From positions 3,162,001-3,226,000 of the forward strand of contig NZ_JAPEQG010000001.1 of NCBI RefSeq assembly GCF_026339735.1: a stretch of 64,000 nt of DNA, written 5' to 3'. The notes under the pieces are model-generated. The model made no database searches. It saw nothing but the letters and a program-made list of their open reading frames with translations, and had not been told where the DNA came from. The DNA comes from Streptomyces sp. NBC_01669 (GTDB lineage: Bacteria; Actinomycetota; Actinomycetes; Streptomycetales; Streptomycetaceae). The translations under genes were made by a program, and so were the position numbers. Of the stretch, positions 42,903-52,497 are shown in pieces (the stretch's first letter is position 1; each line of letters opens with the position of its first letter).

Positions 42903-43150
42903 TCCGGCCGTCGATGTGCGCGGCGAGGAAGGCGCCGCCGTACTTGTCGGATACGTACACCCGGAGCACCGGCTGATCGTTCTGGAACGGCGACGAGGGG
43001 TTGCGAGGGTGGACTCGCGGATCGCCGCAATGCCGAAGTCGGTGAGGACGGGGCGGCCGTCGGTGCGCAGGAGGACGTTGGCGGGCTTGACGTCACGGTG
43101 CTGGATGCCCGCCGTGGCCTTCGCCTCGTTCCGGCGTTCTTCGCCGCGGG
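42871..43150 (-). pseudogene. Ser/Thr protein kinase remnant fused to another fragment
   Basis: On the minus strand one frame reads GIQHRDVKPANVLLRTDGRP then VLTDFGIAAIRE, which is the kinase catalytic loop (HRD-K-N) and the DFG motif in correct order and spacing. The N-lobe and the activation and C-lobe segments are absent. About 10 codons past DFG the kinase match ends, and a second frame reads NPSSPFQNDQPVLRVYVSDK and on to a stop at 42871, perhaps the C-terminus of another protein. It is a deletion product, not an active kinase. Confidence 0.65.
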
Positions 43151-43382
43151 GCGCGCGGCCGTCGCGCAGACGGACCGGACCGAAGCGGCCGGAGCAGCGA
43201 CCTCCCGATCACGCACATTCCCGACCTTTCACCTCGAACTTCCCTTCAGTTGCCCCCTCTTGACAGTTTCTTGGCGAATGCATGCCCCTTAGGTAAGGGG
43301 TTCCTCGCCAGAGTGGCGACTTACATGTGCACATCATCCGGCACATGCTCCACACGCGAAGAACCACATCGCAGGGGGTTAC

Positions 43383-45332
43383 ATGAGAACCAGTCGCGCC
43401 AGGCGTCGCGCCGGGCTGAGCATGGCAGCGACACTGCCGCTGCTCGCCGGTGCCCTCGCCCTCGGCATACCGTCCGCCAGCGCGGACTCCGCACCCGCGG
43501 GTCGCGACGCTCTGCAGGGCACCAAGCCGGTCTGGGCCACGGCCAAGGCCGACCAGGGCGCCACCGCCGACAGCGGAAAGGTGAGTGTCCGGGTCCATCT
43601 GGCCGGCCGGGACGCGAAGGGGCTGGCGGCCTACGCCGCCGCCGTGTCCGACCCGGCGTCCCCTTCGTACGGGAAGTACCTGAGCGCCAAGGAGGCGCAG
43701 GCCCGGTTCGGGGCGACCCAGCAGCAGATCGACCAGGTGGTCCAGTGGCTGAAGTCGAGCGGTCTGACCGTCACCGGCGCCCATCAGCACTACGTCTCCG
43801 CCACCGGTGACGTCGCCGCGGCCGAGAAGGCGTTCAGCACCCAGCTGCGCAACTACCGCAAGGGCAGCCGGACCTACCGCGCCCCGTCCTCCACGGCCTC
43901 TGTCCCGGCCGCGCTGAGCAACGCCGTCCTCGCCGTCTCCGGTCTGGACAACGCGCCGCACAAGTCGAGCCACGACGAGACGCTGCCGCCGCCGGACGCG
44001 GTGTTCCGCAACTCCGGTCCGTTCTCCTCGTACTTCGGCTCCAGGACGGCCTCGACGCTGCCGAGCGCCTACGGCTCCAAGGTGCCGTACGCGATCAAGG
44101 GCTACACCGGCAAGCAGCTGCGTGCCGCGTACGGTGCGGGCAGTTGGACCGGCAAGGGCGTGACCGTCGCGATCACCGACGCGTACGCCTCGCCGACCAT
44201 CGCGAAGGACGCCGCCGAGTACGCCGCGCGCAACGGCGACGCCCCGTACAGGCGCGGTCAGCTCAGCCAGGTCCTGCCGGACGACTACACGAAGACCGAG
44301 GAGTGCGGGGCCTCCGGCTGGTACGGCGAGGAGACCCTCGACGTCGAGGCCGTGCACGCGGTCGCGCCCTCCGCCGACATCGTCTACGTGGGCGGCGCGT
44401 CCTGCTACGACGCCGACCTGCTGGACTCGCTCAACAAGATCGTCGACCACCGGCTCGCCGACATCGTCTCCAACTCCTGGGGCGACATCGAGGCCAACGA
44501 GACCCCGGACGTCGCGGCCGCGTACGACCAGGTCTTCAAGATGGGTGCGGTCGAGGGCATCGGCTTCTACTTCTCCTCCGGTGACGCAGGCGACAACGTC
44601 GCGTCCACCGGCACGAAGCAGATCGACGTCCCGTCCAACTCCGCCTGGGTGACGTCGGTCGGCGGCACCTCACTGGCCGTCGGCAAGAACGACACGTACC
44701 AGTGGGAGACCGGCTGGGGCACGCTGAAGGCGAACCTCGCCGCCGACGGCAAGAGCTGGACCGGCTTCCCGGGCGCGTACACCTCCGGCGCGGGCGGCGG
44801 CACCAGCTCGACCGTGAAGCAGCCGTTCTACCAGCGCGGCGTGGTCCCGGACTCGCTCGCGCAGGCGAACGGGAAGAAGCGGATGCGCACGGCCCCGGAC
44901 ATCGCGGCGGTCGCCGACCCGAACACCGGCTTCCTGGTCGGCCAGACGCAGACGCTGCCCGACGGCTCCCTCGGCTACGACGAGTACCGCATCGGCGGTA
45001 CGTCGCTGGCGGCGCCGGTCATCGCGGGCGTCCAGGCGCTCGCGCAGCAGGCCCAGCACGGCGGCCCGCTCGGTTTCGCCAACCCGGCTATCTACGCCCG
45101 GTACGGCTCGACGGCGTACCACGACGTCACCGACCACCCGCTGGGTGCCGACCGTGACCTCGCGGTCGCCCGCGTCGACTTCGCCAACGGCTCCGACGCG
45201 GCGGACGGCTTGCTGACGTCGGTGCGCAGCCTCGGCAAGGACGCCTCGCTCAAGGCGGTCAGGGGATACGACGACGTGACGGGTGTCGGGACTCCGGCGG
45301 CCGGATACGTCAACTCGTACCGCCGGTACTGA
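43383..45332 (+). CDS. Secreted S53 (sedolisin/kumamolisin) serine-carboxyl peptidase
   Basis: The 649-residue precursor has an N-terminal signal peptide (ending SASADSA), an S53 activation prodomain (about residues 50-230, with the SDPASPSYGKYL segment typical of pro-kumamolisin), and the protease domain. Catalytic E316 and D320 are in GEETLDVEAVHAV. S541 is in GGTSLAAPVIAG, and the oxyanion Asp is in SNSWGD. The family's SGTS is GGTS here, as in several actinobacterial members. It is probably an acid-active exoprotease. The ATG follows GGGGG. A hairpin terminator comes after. Confidence 0.94.
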   Translation: MRTSRARRRAGLSMAATLPLLAGALALGIPSASADSAPAGRDALQGTKPVWATAKADQGATADSGKVSVRVHLAGRDAKGLAAYAAAVSDPASPSYGKYLSAKEAQARFGATQQQIDQVVQWLKSSGLTVTGAHQHYVSATGDVAAAEKAFSTQLRNYRKGSRTYRAPSSTASVPAALSNAVLAVSGLDNAPHKSSHDETLPPPDAVFRNSGPFSSYFGSRTASTLPSAYGSKVPYAIKGYTGKQLRAAYGAGSWTGKGVTVAITDAYASPTIAKDAAEYAARNGDAPYRRGQLSQVLPDDYTKTEECGASGWYGEETLDVEAVHAVAPSADIVYVGGASCYDADLLDSLNKIVDHRLADIVSNSWGDIEANETPDVAAAYDQVFKMGAVEGIGFYFSSGDAGDNVASTGTKQIDVPSNSAWVTSVGGTSLAVGKNDTYQWETGWGTLKANLAADGKSWTGFPGAYTSGAGGGTSSTVKQPFYQRGVVPDSLAQANGKKRMRTAPDIAAVADPNTGFLVGQTQTLPDGSLGYDEYRIGGTSLAAPVIAGVQALAQQAQHGGPLGFANPAIYARYGSTAYHDVTDHPLGADRDLAVARVDFANGSDAADGLLTSVRSLGKDASLKAVRGYDDVTGVGTPAAGYVNSYRRY

Positions 45333-45352
45333 CGCACGGGCTCGATACAATG

Positions 45353-45386
45353 ACTGCCCCGGGGCTGCGGCTCCGGGGCAGTCTTG
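45353..45386 (+). terminator. Terminator of the sedolisin gene
   Basis: ACTGCCCCGG pairs with CCGGGGCAGT across a 10-nt loop, followed by CTTGT. It starts 20 nt past the stop. Confidence 0.75.
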
Positions 45387-45554
45387 TCGAAAGTCGGCCC
45401 CTGACGGGACCCACTTCGGGGGATCCGCCCTGGACCACCCTGTCGAATCGGCTTGTACATGCCCCCTCGTTCCCGAGCGATTCCCACGTTCGCCCTGAGA
45501 GGCTGCCCCGTGATCGCTACGGTGACGGGGGTAGGACACGAGGGAGGGGTCGGG

Positions 45555-47414
45555 ATGAGGGCGGACACCGTTGACCTGCGACGGATCTTCGGGAAAGACG
45601 TCCGGTACACGGTGCCGCTGTTCCAGCGACCCTACGTATGGACGATGGGCGAGAACTGGGCCGCACTGTGGGAGGATATCCGCCGGACGGTCGAGCATTT
45701 CGAGCGTGCGCAGGAAAGCGACGAGACAGTGCCCCCGCACTTCCTCGGCGCGGTGGTCTTCGACCAGACACCGTATTTGTCATCGAACCTGGAGACGCGG
45801 CAGGTCATCGACGGGCAGCAGCGGCTGACGACACTGCAGCTGTTCCTGTACGCCGCACGGCTGTCGGCGACCGCGCTGAACGACAAGAAATCGGTGCGAC
45901 TGCTCAGCAAGTTCCTGGAGAACGACAGGGACCTGTTCGATGCGGACAAGTATCCCGACCATCTCTACAAAGTGTGGCCGACCAACGCCGACCGTGAGGA
46001 GTTCCGGTCCGTGATGCTCGGCCAGGAGGGTAACGGCCGACTCGGCGAAGCTGTCGCGTACTTCCGGCAGGAGCTCGACGGCTGGCTGGCGGAGGTGCCC
46101 GTCCCGGAGGACCGTCTCGACGCGTTGGTGCAGACGCTCAGGGAGCAGTTGCGGCTGGTCATCATCGATCTGGAGGAGCACGACGATGCTCAGGTCGTGT
46201 TCGAAACGCTCAACAGCCGTGGTACTCCACTGGAGCACGCGGATCTGGTGAAGAACCTGCTTTTCCGTGAAGCCGAACATGCCGGCGCCGATGTCGAACG
46301 GCTCTATCTGACGTACTGGGCCCCCTTCGATCAGTCGCAGTGGCGCACCGAGCAGACGACCGGCCGCATCACCCGGAGTCGGCTGGATGTCTTCCTGACC
46401 TACTGGCTGACCATGCGCACGCGGCGCGAGTTCACCGCATCCGCCCTGTTCAAGGAGTTCGAGCGATGGCTGCGAGCGGAGGACGTACCCACTGAGGACG
46501 TTTTCGCCGAGCTGGCACGGTACGCAGAGATCTATGACCGCATCGACAAACACCCGCTCGACGGCAGCGAGGGCAGGTTCCTGTACCGGCTGAAGGTCAT
46601 GCAGACCTCCACGCCCATGCCGTTGCTTCTGTTCCTCTACGGTCTGGGTGACAAGGTGCTGCCTCCACTGCGGCGCCGGCGTGCGATCCGCGCCATGGAC
46701 AGCTACCTCGTCCGCCGGGCGATTCTCAACCTCAGCAACCGCGACTACAACCATGTCTTCCGGGACCTTGTCGCGGCTGCGTCCAAGCAGCCGGAAACGG
46801 CGGACGAAGCGGTCATCACAGCACTTTCGGGAATGCAGGGCCACCATCGTCAGTGGCCCACGGACGTCGACTTCACGACTGTGCTGGAGCAGGACCCGCT
46901 CTACACGCGCCTCTACCGCCATCGGGTGCGGATCCTGCTCGAGGCCCTGGAGGACGCGCTCCGCACCGACCACACCGAGCAGCTCACCGTGCCGGTCGGC
47001 GTGGATCTCGGATCCAAGTTGACGATCGAGCATGTCATGCCTCAGAGCTGGCGCGACAACTGGCCACCGTTGGAGGACGATCCCGACGAGGGTTCCGGCC
47101 GTGACGAGCTGGTCCACTCGCTCGGCAATCTGACCTTGGTGACCGCCCGTCTCAACCCCGCGCTGGGAAACATGGCGTGGGAGGACAAGCGGAAATGGCT
47201 CGGTGAACACAGCCTTCTCCGGCTCACTCACGGCACCTTGCTCAATGCGCCGGCGGGGGCCCACATCAGCGCTTTCGGCGACTGGAGCTCCTCGTGGGAC
47301 GAGCACCGGATCCATGCCCGAGGGGCTTACCTCGCTTCCTTGGCCGTAAATATCTGGCCGTCGGAGGCGGAGCTGCGGGCCATGCCGGTCGTCGACTCCG
47401 TCGGGGGGGCATGA
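45555..47414 (+). CDS. GmrSD-like DUF262-DUF1524 protein, candidate type IV restriction enzyme
   Basis: The 619-residue protein has an N-terminal DUF262 (ParB/Srx-like) domain with QRPYVW (residues 24-29) and DGQQRLTTLQ (86-95), the nucleotide-hydrolysis signature of GmrS and BrxU. The C-terminal DUF1524 domain is an HNH-type nuclease with IEHVMPQSW (H493) and LGNLTLVTARLNPALGN (N525). Such fusions cut DNA carrying modified bases, mainly phage DNA. The ATG at 45555 has GAGGGG at normal spacing; the longer frame from 45453 is less likely. It stands alone with no methylase beside it, as expected for type IV systems. Confidence 0.85.
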   Translation: MRADTVDLRRIFGKDVRYTVPLFQRPYVWTMGENWAALWEDIRRTVEHFERAQESDETVPPHFLGAVVFDQTPYLSSNLETRQVIDGQQRLTTLQLFLYAARLSATALNDKKSVRLLSKFLENDRDLFDADKYPDHLYKVWPTNADREEFRSVMLGQEGNGRLGEAVAYFRQELDGWLAEVPVPEDRLDALVQTLREQLRLVIIDLEEHDDAQVVFETLNSRGTPLEHADLVKNLLFREAEHAGADVERLYLTYWAPFDQSQWRTEQTTGRITRSRLDVFLTYWLTMRTRREFTASALFKEFERWLRAEDVPTEDVFAELARYAEIYDRIDKHPLDGSEGRFLYRLKVMQTSTPMPLLLFLYGLGDKVLPPLRRRRAIRAMDSYLVRRAILNLSNRDYNHVFRDLVAAASKQPETADEAVITALSGMQGHHRQWPTDVDFTTVLEQDPLYTRLYRHRVRILLEALEDALRTDHTEQLTVPVGVDLGSKLTIEHVMPQSWRDNWPPLEDDPDEGSGRDELVHSLGNLTLVTARLNPALGNMAWEDKRKWLGEHSLLRLTHGTLLNAPAGAHISAFGDWSSSWDEHRIHARGAYLASLAVNIWPSEAELRAMPVVDSVGGA

Positions 47415-47445
47415 GCGGGGTCCAGCAGAGGGACATCTGTTGTAG

Positions 47446-47622
47446 GAAACGCTGCGGGAGCGGCATCACCTGTCGGGCTCGAGGTGGCGCACCAGCTCGT
47501 ACCGCGGCGGCAATGACGAGTGCGTCGAAGTCGCCGACAGCCTCGCCCGCTTCCTCCCCATCCGCGACAGCAAAGAGGGTCCCGCGCTCAGCCGTCTCCT
47601 TGCCCATCGTTGCTCGCCTTGA
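47446..47622 (+). pseudogene. DUF397 gene remnant
   Basis: An open stretch of 58 codons starts after an in-frame stop with no start codon. It reads RWRTSSYRGGNDECVEVADS then FLPIRDSKEGPALSRLLAHR, matching the DUF397 pattern W-x-x-S-S-Y...N-x-C-V-E-V-A...V-R-D-S-K but truncated at both ends. DUF397 genes normally sit beside an XRE-family regulator, and none is here. The rest of 47415-47755 shows no gene. Confidence 0.55.
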
Positions 47623-47755
47623 CTTCCACAGCGAGTTCCACATGTGCTCCGCTTCCGCACGGCAAGGGGCCCCGCTCCTCAAGCCACTGGTCGCCGCGGG
47701 AAGCCAACAGGGGTGAATGCTCGGTGGGATGGCGCCTCGGCCGAGGAGCGACCCG

Positions 47756-48814
47756 TCAGGCCGATGCGCGTTTCTTGGGTGTTGCCTTCTTGGCCGTCGT
47801 CTTCGCGGTCTTCTTCGTCGCCGTCTTCGCGGTCGACTTCGTGGTCGACCGCCCGGCGGTCTTCTTCGCCGGGGCTCTGCCCGGCGTCGACTTCTTCGCG
47901 GTGGTCTTCCGGGGCGTGGCGGTCGCGGAGGCCTTCTTCTTCGCGCCGGTTCCGCCGCTCCTCTTGCGGGCGGCGAGCGACGTCACCTCGGCCACCGGTG
48001 CGCTCTCGGACTCCTCCGCCTCTTCCGCCTCCTCGCCGCGGGCCTTCTTCGCCGCCCGGACGCTGTTCTCCAGCGCCGCGATCAGGTCGATGACCTTGCC
48101 GCCGCCGGTGTCGCCGGACGCTGCCGGTTCGAGTGCCTCGCCGGAGGCCTTCGAGGCGATCAGCGCCTCGACCGCCTCGCGGTAGTCGTCGTGGAGGGTG
48201 TCCATGTCGACCTCGCCGAGAGTGGCCATCAGTGCGTCGGCCAGATCGAGTTCGGCTTCGCGGACCGTGACGTCGGTCTCCGGGGCCACACCGTCGGTGG
48301 CGCGGATCTCGTCGGGCCAGAGCAGGCCGTGCATCGCGATCACGTCGTCGACGACGCGCAGCATGCCGAGCCGCTCCCGGCCGCGGAGCGCGAACTTGGC
48401 GACGGCCACCTTCTGGCTCCGCTTCAGGGCCTCGCGCAGCAGCGTGTACGGCTTGGCGGCGGGGACTCCGTTGGCGGAGAGGTAGTACGCCGTGTCCATC
48501 TGGAGCGGGTCGATCTCGGTGGCGGGCACGAAGGCGACGATCTCGATCGTTTTCGCGGTGGGGAGCGGGAGCGAGCCGAGGTCCTCATCGGTGATCGGGA
48601 TGATCGAGCCGTCCGCGTCCTCGTACGCCTTGCCGATCTCGGCGGCCGTCACTTCCTGCTCGTCGATTTCACAGACCTTCCGGTAGCGGATCCGGCCGCC
48701 GTCGGCCAGGTGGATCTGACGGAAGGAGATCGAGTGGCTCTCGGTGGCGTTGACCAGCTTGATAGGGATGCTGACCAGCCCGAAGGAGATCGCGCCGTTC
48801 CAGATGGACCTCAC
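47756..48814 (-). CDS. ku: Ku-type NHEJ DNA-end-binding protein
   Basis: The 352-residue bacterial Ku has a core of about 255 residues (start RSIWNGAISFGLVSIPIKLV, then MHGLLWPDEIR) and a long Lys/Ala/Thr-rich tail of about 90 residues with repeated KKTAK and TTAKK units. The homodimer threads onto broken DNA ends and recruits LigD, and the tail is a DNA-binding extension. The GTG start at 48814 is shared with the family N-terminus. It is divergent from the ligD polymerase gene, with 70 nt between. Confidence 0.94.
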   Translation of the reverse strand: MRSIWNGAISFGLVSIPIKLVNATESHSISFRQIHLADGGRIRYRKVCEIDEQEVTAAEIGKAYEDADGSIIPITDEDLGSLPLPTAKTIEIVAFVPATEIDPLQMDTAYYLSANGVPAAKPYTLLREALKRSQKVAVAKFALRGRERLGMLRVVDDVIAMHGLLWPDEIRATDGVAPETDVTVREAELDLADALMATLGEVDMDTLHDDYREAVEALIASKASGEALEPAASGDTGGGKVIDLIAALENSVRAAKKARGEEAEEAEESESAPVAEVTSLAARKRSGGTGAKKKASATATPRKTTAKKSTPGRAPAKKTAGRSTTKSTAKTATKKTAKTTAKKATPKKRASA

Positions 48815-48884
48815 CGTTCACCCCTTTGTTCACGGAGATACCGATAGATCACTGTTGTTCCTGACTTCATGTGATTCTTATCGT

Positions 48885-49772
48885 ATGACGCCGATCACAG
48901 AGGTGGAGGGGCGGCGCCTGGCGCTCAGCAATCTCGACAAGGTTCTGTATCCGGCCACCGGAACCACCAAGGGCGAGGTGCTGCACTATTACGCGGCCAC
49001 GGCGGCGGGGGTCCTGCTCGCGCATCTGTACAACCGGCCGGTGTCCTTCCTGCGCTATCCGGACGGGCCGGACGGGCAGCGGTTCTTCACCAAGAACCCC
49101 CCGCCGGGCACCCCGTCCTGGGTGCGGATCGCCGAGGTGCCGCGGTATACGGCGCAGCAGGCCGGACAGGTGCTCATCCAGGATCTGGCGTCGCTGATGT
49201 GGGCGGCGAACCTGGTGGTGGAGTTCCACACGCCGCAGTGGCAGGCAGACAGCCCGGGCATCGCCGACCGGATGGTGTTCGACCTCGATCCGGGGGCGCC
49301 GGCAACCGTCGTGGAGTGCTGCGCGGTGGCCCTGTGGCTGCGTGACCGGCTGGCGGCGGACGGGCTGCTCGCGCACGGGAAGACCTCCGGATCGAAGGGG
49401 CTGCATGTTCTCGTACCACTGGAGCCGGCCTCCTCCGACCGGGTGTCGGCGTACGCCAAACAGCTGGCGGTGGAGGCGGAGCGGGATCTTCCGGAGCTGG
49501 TGGTGCACCGGATGACGCGGGCGCTGCGGCCCGGGAAGGTGTTCGTCGACTTCAGTCAGAACGCGGCGGCGAAGACCACCGCCACCCCGTACACGCTGCG
49601 CGCCAGGGCCGAGCCGACCGTGTCCGCGCCCGTCACCTGGGCCGAGATCGAGGACTGCCGGAGCCCCGCCGAGCTGGTCTTTCTGGCCGATGACATGGCC
49701 GGGCGGCTGGAGCGGTACGGGGATCTGCTCGGCCCGCTCATCAATCCGAACCGGGCCCGGCCGCTGCCCTGA
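48885..49772 (+). CDS. LigD-type polymerase/primase (stand-alone)
   Basis: The 295-residue archaeo-eukaryotic primase-type polymerase domain fills in ends during bacterial non-homologous end joining. It has the metal-binding DLDPG motif in MVFDLDPGAPA and the phosphate loop KTSGSKGLHVLVPLEP. No ligase or nuclease domain is present, so the ligase must be encoded elsewhere. The ATG at 48885 has no clear ribosome site. It is paired head-to-head with ku. Confidence 0.92.
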   Translation: MTPITEVEGRRLALSNLDKVLYPATGTTKGEVLHYYAATAAGVLLAHLYNRPVSFLRYPDGPDGQRFFTKNPPPGTPSWVRIAEVPRYTAQQAGQVLIQDLASLMWAANLVVEFHTPQWQADSPGIADRMVFDLDPGAPATVVECCAVALWLRDRLAADGLLAHGKTSGSKGLHVLVPLEPASSDRVSAYAKQLAVEAERDLPELVVHRMTRALRPGKVFVDFSQNAAAKTTATPYTLRARAEPTVSAPVTWAEIEDCRSPAELVFLADDMAGRLERYGDLLGPLINPNRARPLP

Positions 49773-49910
49773 TCCCCGGGTCGTGGCGCACGCATCCGGC
49801 CGTTGTCATGCCTGCGAGCAAAAGGCTGCATGTGGCGGGTGGATTGCCCGGGCCGTGGTGCACACTCTGCGCAGACACTGCAATACGTGAATCCGCGGGG
49901 AGGCGATGGC

Positions 49911-52070
49911 ATGTTCGCGGAAATCAACGAGGTCGACTGGGCCTCGATGGAGCATGCCTACGGGCCTGCCGACGACGTGCCGGGCCTGCTGCGGGGGCTC
50001 GCGTCCGCCGATCCGGCGGAGCGCGAACAGGCGCTGGACGGTATGTACGGGGCCGTTCACCACCAGGGGGATGTGTACGCCTGCACACTCGCCTGCATTC
50101 CCTTCCTCTTCGAGCTGGTCGTGGATCCGGGGATCCACGACCGGGGCAGCATCGTCGAGTTGCTCACCAGCATCGGCGGCATCGATCTGGACGAGGACGA
50201 CGACGAGGAGTTCGACATCGAGGAGTTCGACGAGGAGGAGATCGAGGGCGCGGCGAACTACGCGATGGCGGCCTCGGCCGTCACCGCGGGCGCCGGGGCG
50301 TTCTTCGAGCTCATCGCCGACGAGGACCCGGGGGTACGGCTCGCCGCGCCGCTGGCGCTCGCCACGCTGCACAGCCACCCGGCGCGGGTCCTCGCGCTGC
50401 TGCGGGAGCGGCTGCCGGTGGAGCCGGACGAGGAGGTGCGGCTCGCGCTCGTGGAGGCAGCGGGTCGGGTCGCGCTGCGGAACCGCCCGCTGGCCGGGCA
50501 GGCGGCGGACTGGCTGAGCCGCCTCGCCGCGGAGGCGTACGCCCCGGCGCTGCGGCTGGCTGCCCTCGCCCAACTGGCCCGCTGCGCGCCGGACGCGCTG
50601 CCGGGCGATGTCGTACGGATGGTGGCGGGGCTGCTGACGCAGCTGCGCTCGACACCCGGCACAGCGGTCGGCGTGCCGGACCCGGTGGACGCCGCCGCAC
50701 AGGTCGACGAGCCGGGTCCGGGCGAACCCGCCGAGGAGCGGGGTGCGCCGGTGACCCTGGTGGGGCAGGTGCGGGCACTGTCCGCGGCGGAATCCGCCGG
50801 GCGCAGCGCCCCCTGGACGGCGGATCTGCTGCGGACGCTGCATGTCGGGCTCGACGACCGGGTCGCCGACCGGAGCGCGCTGCTGATCGACCAGCTGCGC
50901 AGCCCCGACCGCTGGCAGCGCATCGATGCAGTACGGATGAGCAGCGGGCTGATACGGGCCTGGCGGGGCTCGTACGAGGAGCTGGTCCGCCTCGTGGGTG
51001 CCCAGCTCGCGGACCCCGAGCCGCGGCTGGCCGAGGCCGCCTCGCACATGCTGGAGGAACTGTTCGGGCTGGCCGCGCCCGCCGCGGACGCGCTGGCTGC
51101 GCGGGTGGCGTCGGATCCCGGGAACTGGGTGAAGGAGTGGGAGAGCGAGCCGCCGGGGCTCGGCAGCGCGGTGAAGGCGCTGGCCCGGCTGGGTGACGCC
51201 CGTGCGGTGCCCGCGCTGGCCGCCGCGCTGGAGCGGCCCGAGGTACCGCACGACGTGGGGTTCGCCATCGGGTATCTGGGCGCGGCCGCGGCGCCGCTCG
51301 CCGGAGTGCTGCGGCACAGGCTGGGCGGGCTCGATCTCGACGAAGGGGTGTACGACCGGGCGAGTCCGCTGCTCGGCGGGCTGACCGCGCTGCGGGCGGG
51401 CGAGGCGGCGCCGGAGGTGCTGCGGGTTCTGCGGGGGGCGCCGGAGTACCGCGGGGAGTGGCTGCGGACCTCGGCGCTGCGGGCGCTAGGCTCGTTCGGC
51501 CCGGCCGCCCGGTGCGCCGTCCCGGAGTTGCGGGCGCTGATCCGCCGCCCGGGGACCCCGGCGGCGACGGAAGCGGCTCAGGCGCTGTGGGCGATCGAGG
51601 GGGACGCGGAGGCCGTGCTGCCGGTTCTGGTCGAGGGCCTGGGGGCGGAGCACGCGCACGAGCAGCGCTCGGCGGTGAGCGCGCTGGGCGGGCTGGGTGC
51701 GCACGCGGCCGCGGTGGCGCCCCGGCTGCGGGCGCTGCTGCTCCACGACGAGCTGTGGCTGCGGGTGGATGCGGCGATCGCGCTGTGGGAGGTGACGGGG
51801 CGGTCCGAGGAGTCCGTACCGGTCATGCTGGCCGCCTGGGAGAAGAACCGTCATGTCAGGGTCCGGGTGGCCGAATGCCTGGCGCTGATGGGTGTTGCTG
51901 GTGCAGGGTCGGATGCGGCACATGTGCTGCGTGCCGAACTCGCCTCCGTACGACGTCACAACGCCATGGACGGCGGGTACGGCAGCCACGACACATACGA
52001 GGACGAAAAGCTGCTGGTGCTCTGCCGGCGAGCGCTTCACGAAGTAACGGGGAAGGGGCCCACGACATGA
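49911..52070 (+). CDS. HEAT-repeat (PBS-lyase-type) protein
   Basis: The 719-residue protein is built almost entirely of alpha-helical HEAT repeats of about 30 residues. The N-terminal repeats are irregular and include an acidic DEDDDEEFDIEEFDEEEI stretch (about residues 97-115). Later repeats follow a clean pattern (e.g. ALARLGDARAVPALAAALER). Such proteins are scaffolds; no enzyme motif is visible. The ATG at 49911 has GGGAGG at 9-nt spacing. The last 4 nt overlap the next gene. Confidence 0.8.
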   Translation: MFAEINEVDWASMEHAYGPADDVPGLLRGLASADPAEREQALDGMYGAVHHQGDVYACTLACIPFLFELVVDPGIHDRGSIVELLTSIGGIDLDEDDDEEFDIEEFDEEEIEGAANYAMAASAVTAGAGAFFELIADEDPGVRLAAPLALATLHSHPARVLALLRERLPVEPDEEVRLALVEAAGRVALRNRPLAGQAADWLSRLAAEAYAPALRLAALAQLARCAPDALPGDVVRMVAGLLTQLRSTPGTAVGVPDPVDAAAQVDEPGPGEPAEERGAPVTLVGQVRALSAAESAGRSAPWTADLLRTLHVGLDDRVADRSALLIDQLRSPDRWQRIDAVRMSSGLIRAWRGSYEELVRLVGAQLADPEPRLAEAASHMLEELFGLAAPAADALAARVASDPGNWVKEWESEPPGLGSAVKALARLGDARAVPALAAALERPEVPHDVGFAIGYLGAAAAPLAGVLRHRLGGLDLDEGVYDRASPLLGGLTALRAGEAAPEVLRVLRGAPEYRGEWLRTSALRALGSFGPAARCAVPELRALIRRPGTPAATEAAQALWAIEGDAEAVLPVLVEGLGAEHAHEQRSAVSALGGLGAHAAAVAPRLRALLLHDELWLRVDAAIALWEVTGRSEESVPVMLAAWEKNRHVRVRVAECLALMGVAGAGSDAAHVLRAELASVRRHNAMDGGYGSHDTYEDEKLLVLCRRALHEVTGKGPTT

Positions 52071-52384
52071 TCATTTTTGGTACGCGAGGCTATCTGTACC
52101 AACTGGCCGTTCTGACGCTGGTCTGCGGCTGGTGCGGCAATCCGTCCGCGCACACACTGCGGAAGCGGGTCACGAAGTTCACGCTGTTCTTCGTGCCCCT
52201 GTTCCCGTTCTCGACGAAGTACGCGACGCAGTGCACGTTCTGCGGCGGGGAGCAGAAGATCCCGAAGGAGCAGGCCGACCAACTGCTGGCCCAGCACGTG
52301 GCGTCGCAGGACGGCAACCCGTTCGGACAGGCCCCGCAGCAGCCGGGGTATGCCCAGGACGGACAGAACCCCTACCAGCGCTGA
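52067..52384 (+). CDS. Small zinc-ribbon membrane-associated protein
   Basis: The 105-residue protein has a short hydrophobic start and a C-x-x-C pair in each half (LVCGWCGNP and TQCTFCGGEQ), giving a zinc ribbon. Between them is a hydrophobic segment (KFTLFFVPLFPFSTKYA). The C-terminus is Gln- and Pro-rich. It is coupled to the HEAT gene by an ATGA overlap. Confidence 0.8.
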   Translation: MIIFGTRGYLYQLAVLTLVCGWCGNPSAHTLRKRVTKFTLFFVPLFPFSTKYATQCTFCGGEQKIPKEQADQLLAQHVASQDGNPFGQAPQQPGYAQDGQNPYQR

Positions 52385-52497
52385 TACACCTCCGGCAGCA
52401 CCGGTAGCAAAAAGGCATAAGGGACTTCCTTCCGCATAAGGTCGATGGGTTACGGGTCGGCAGACCCATGACCGGACGTCCGGGAAGGGAGGAAGTC

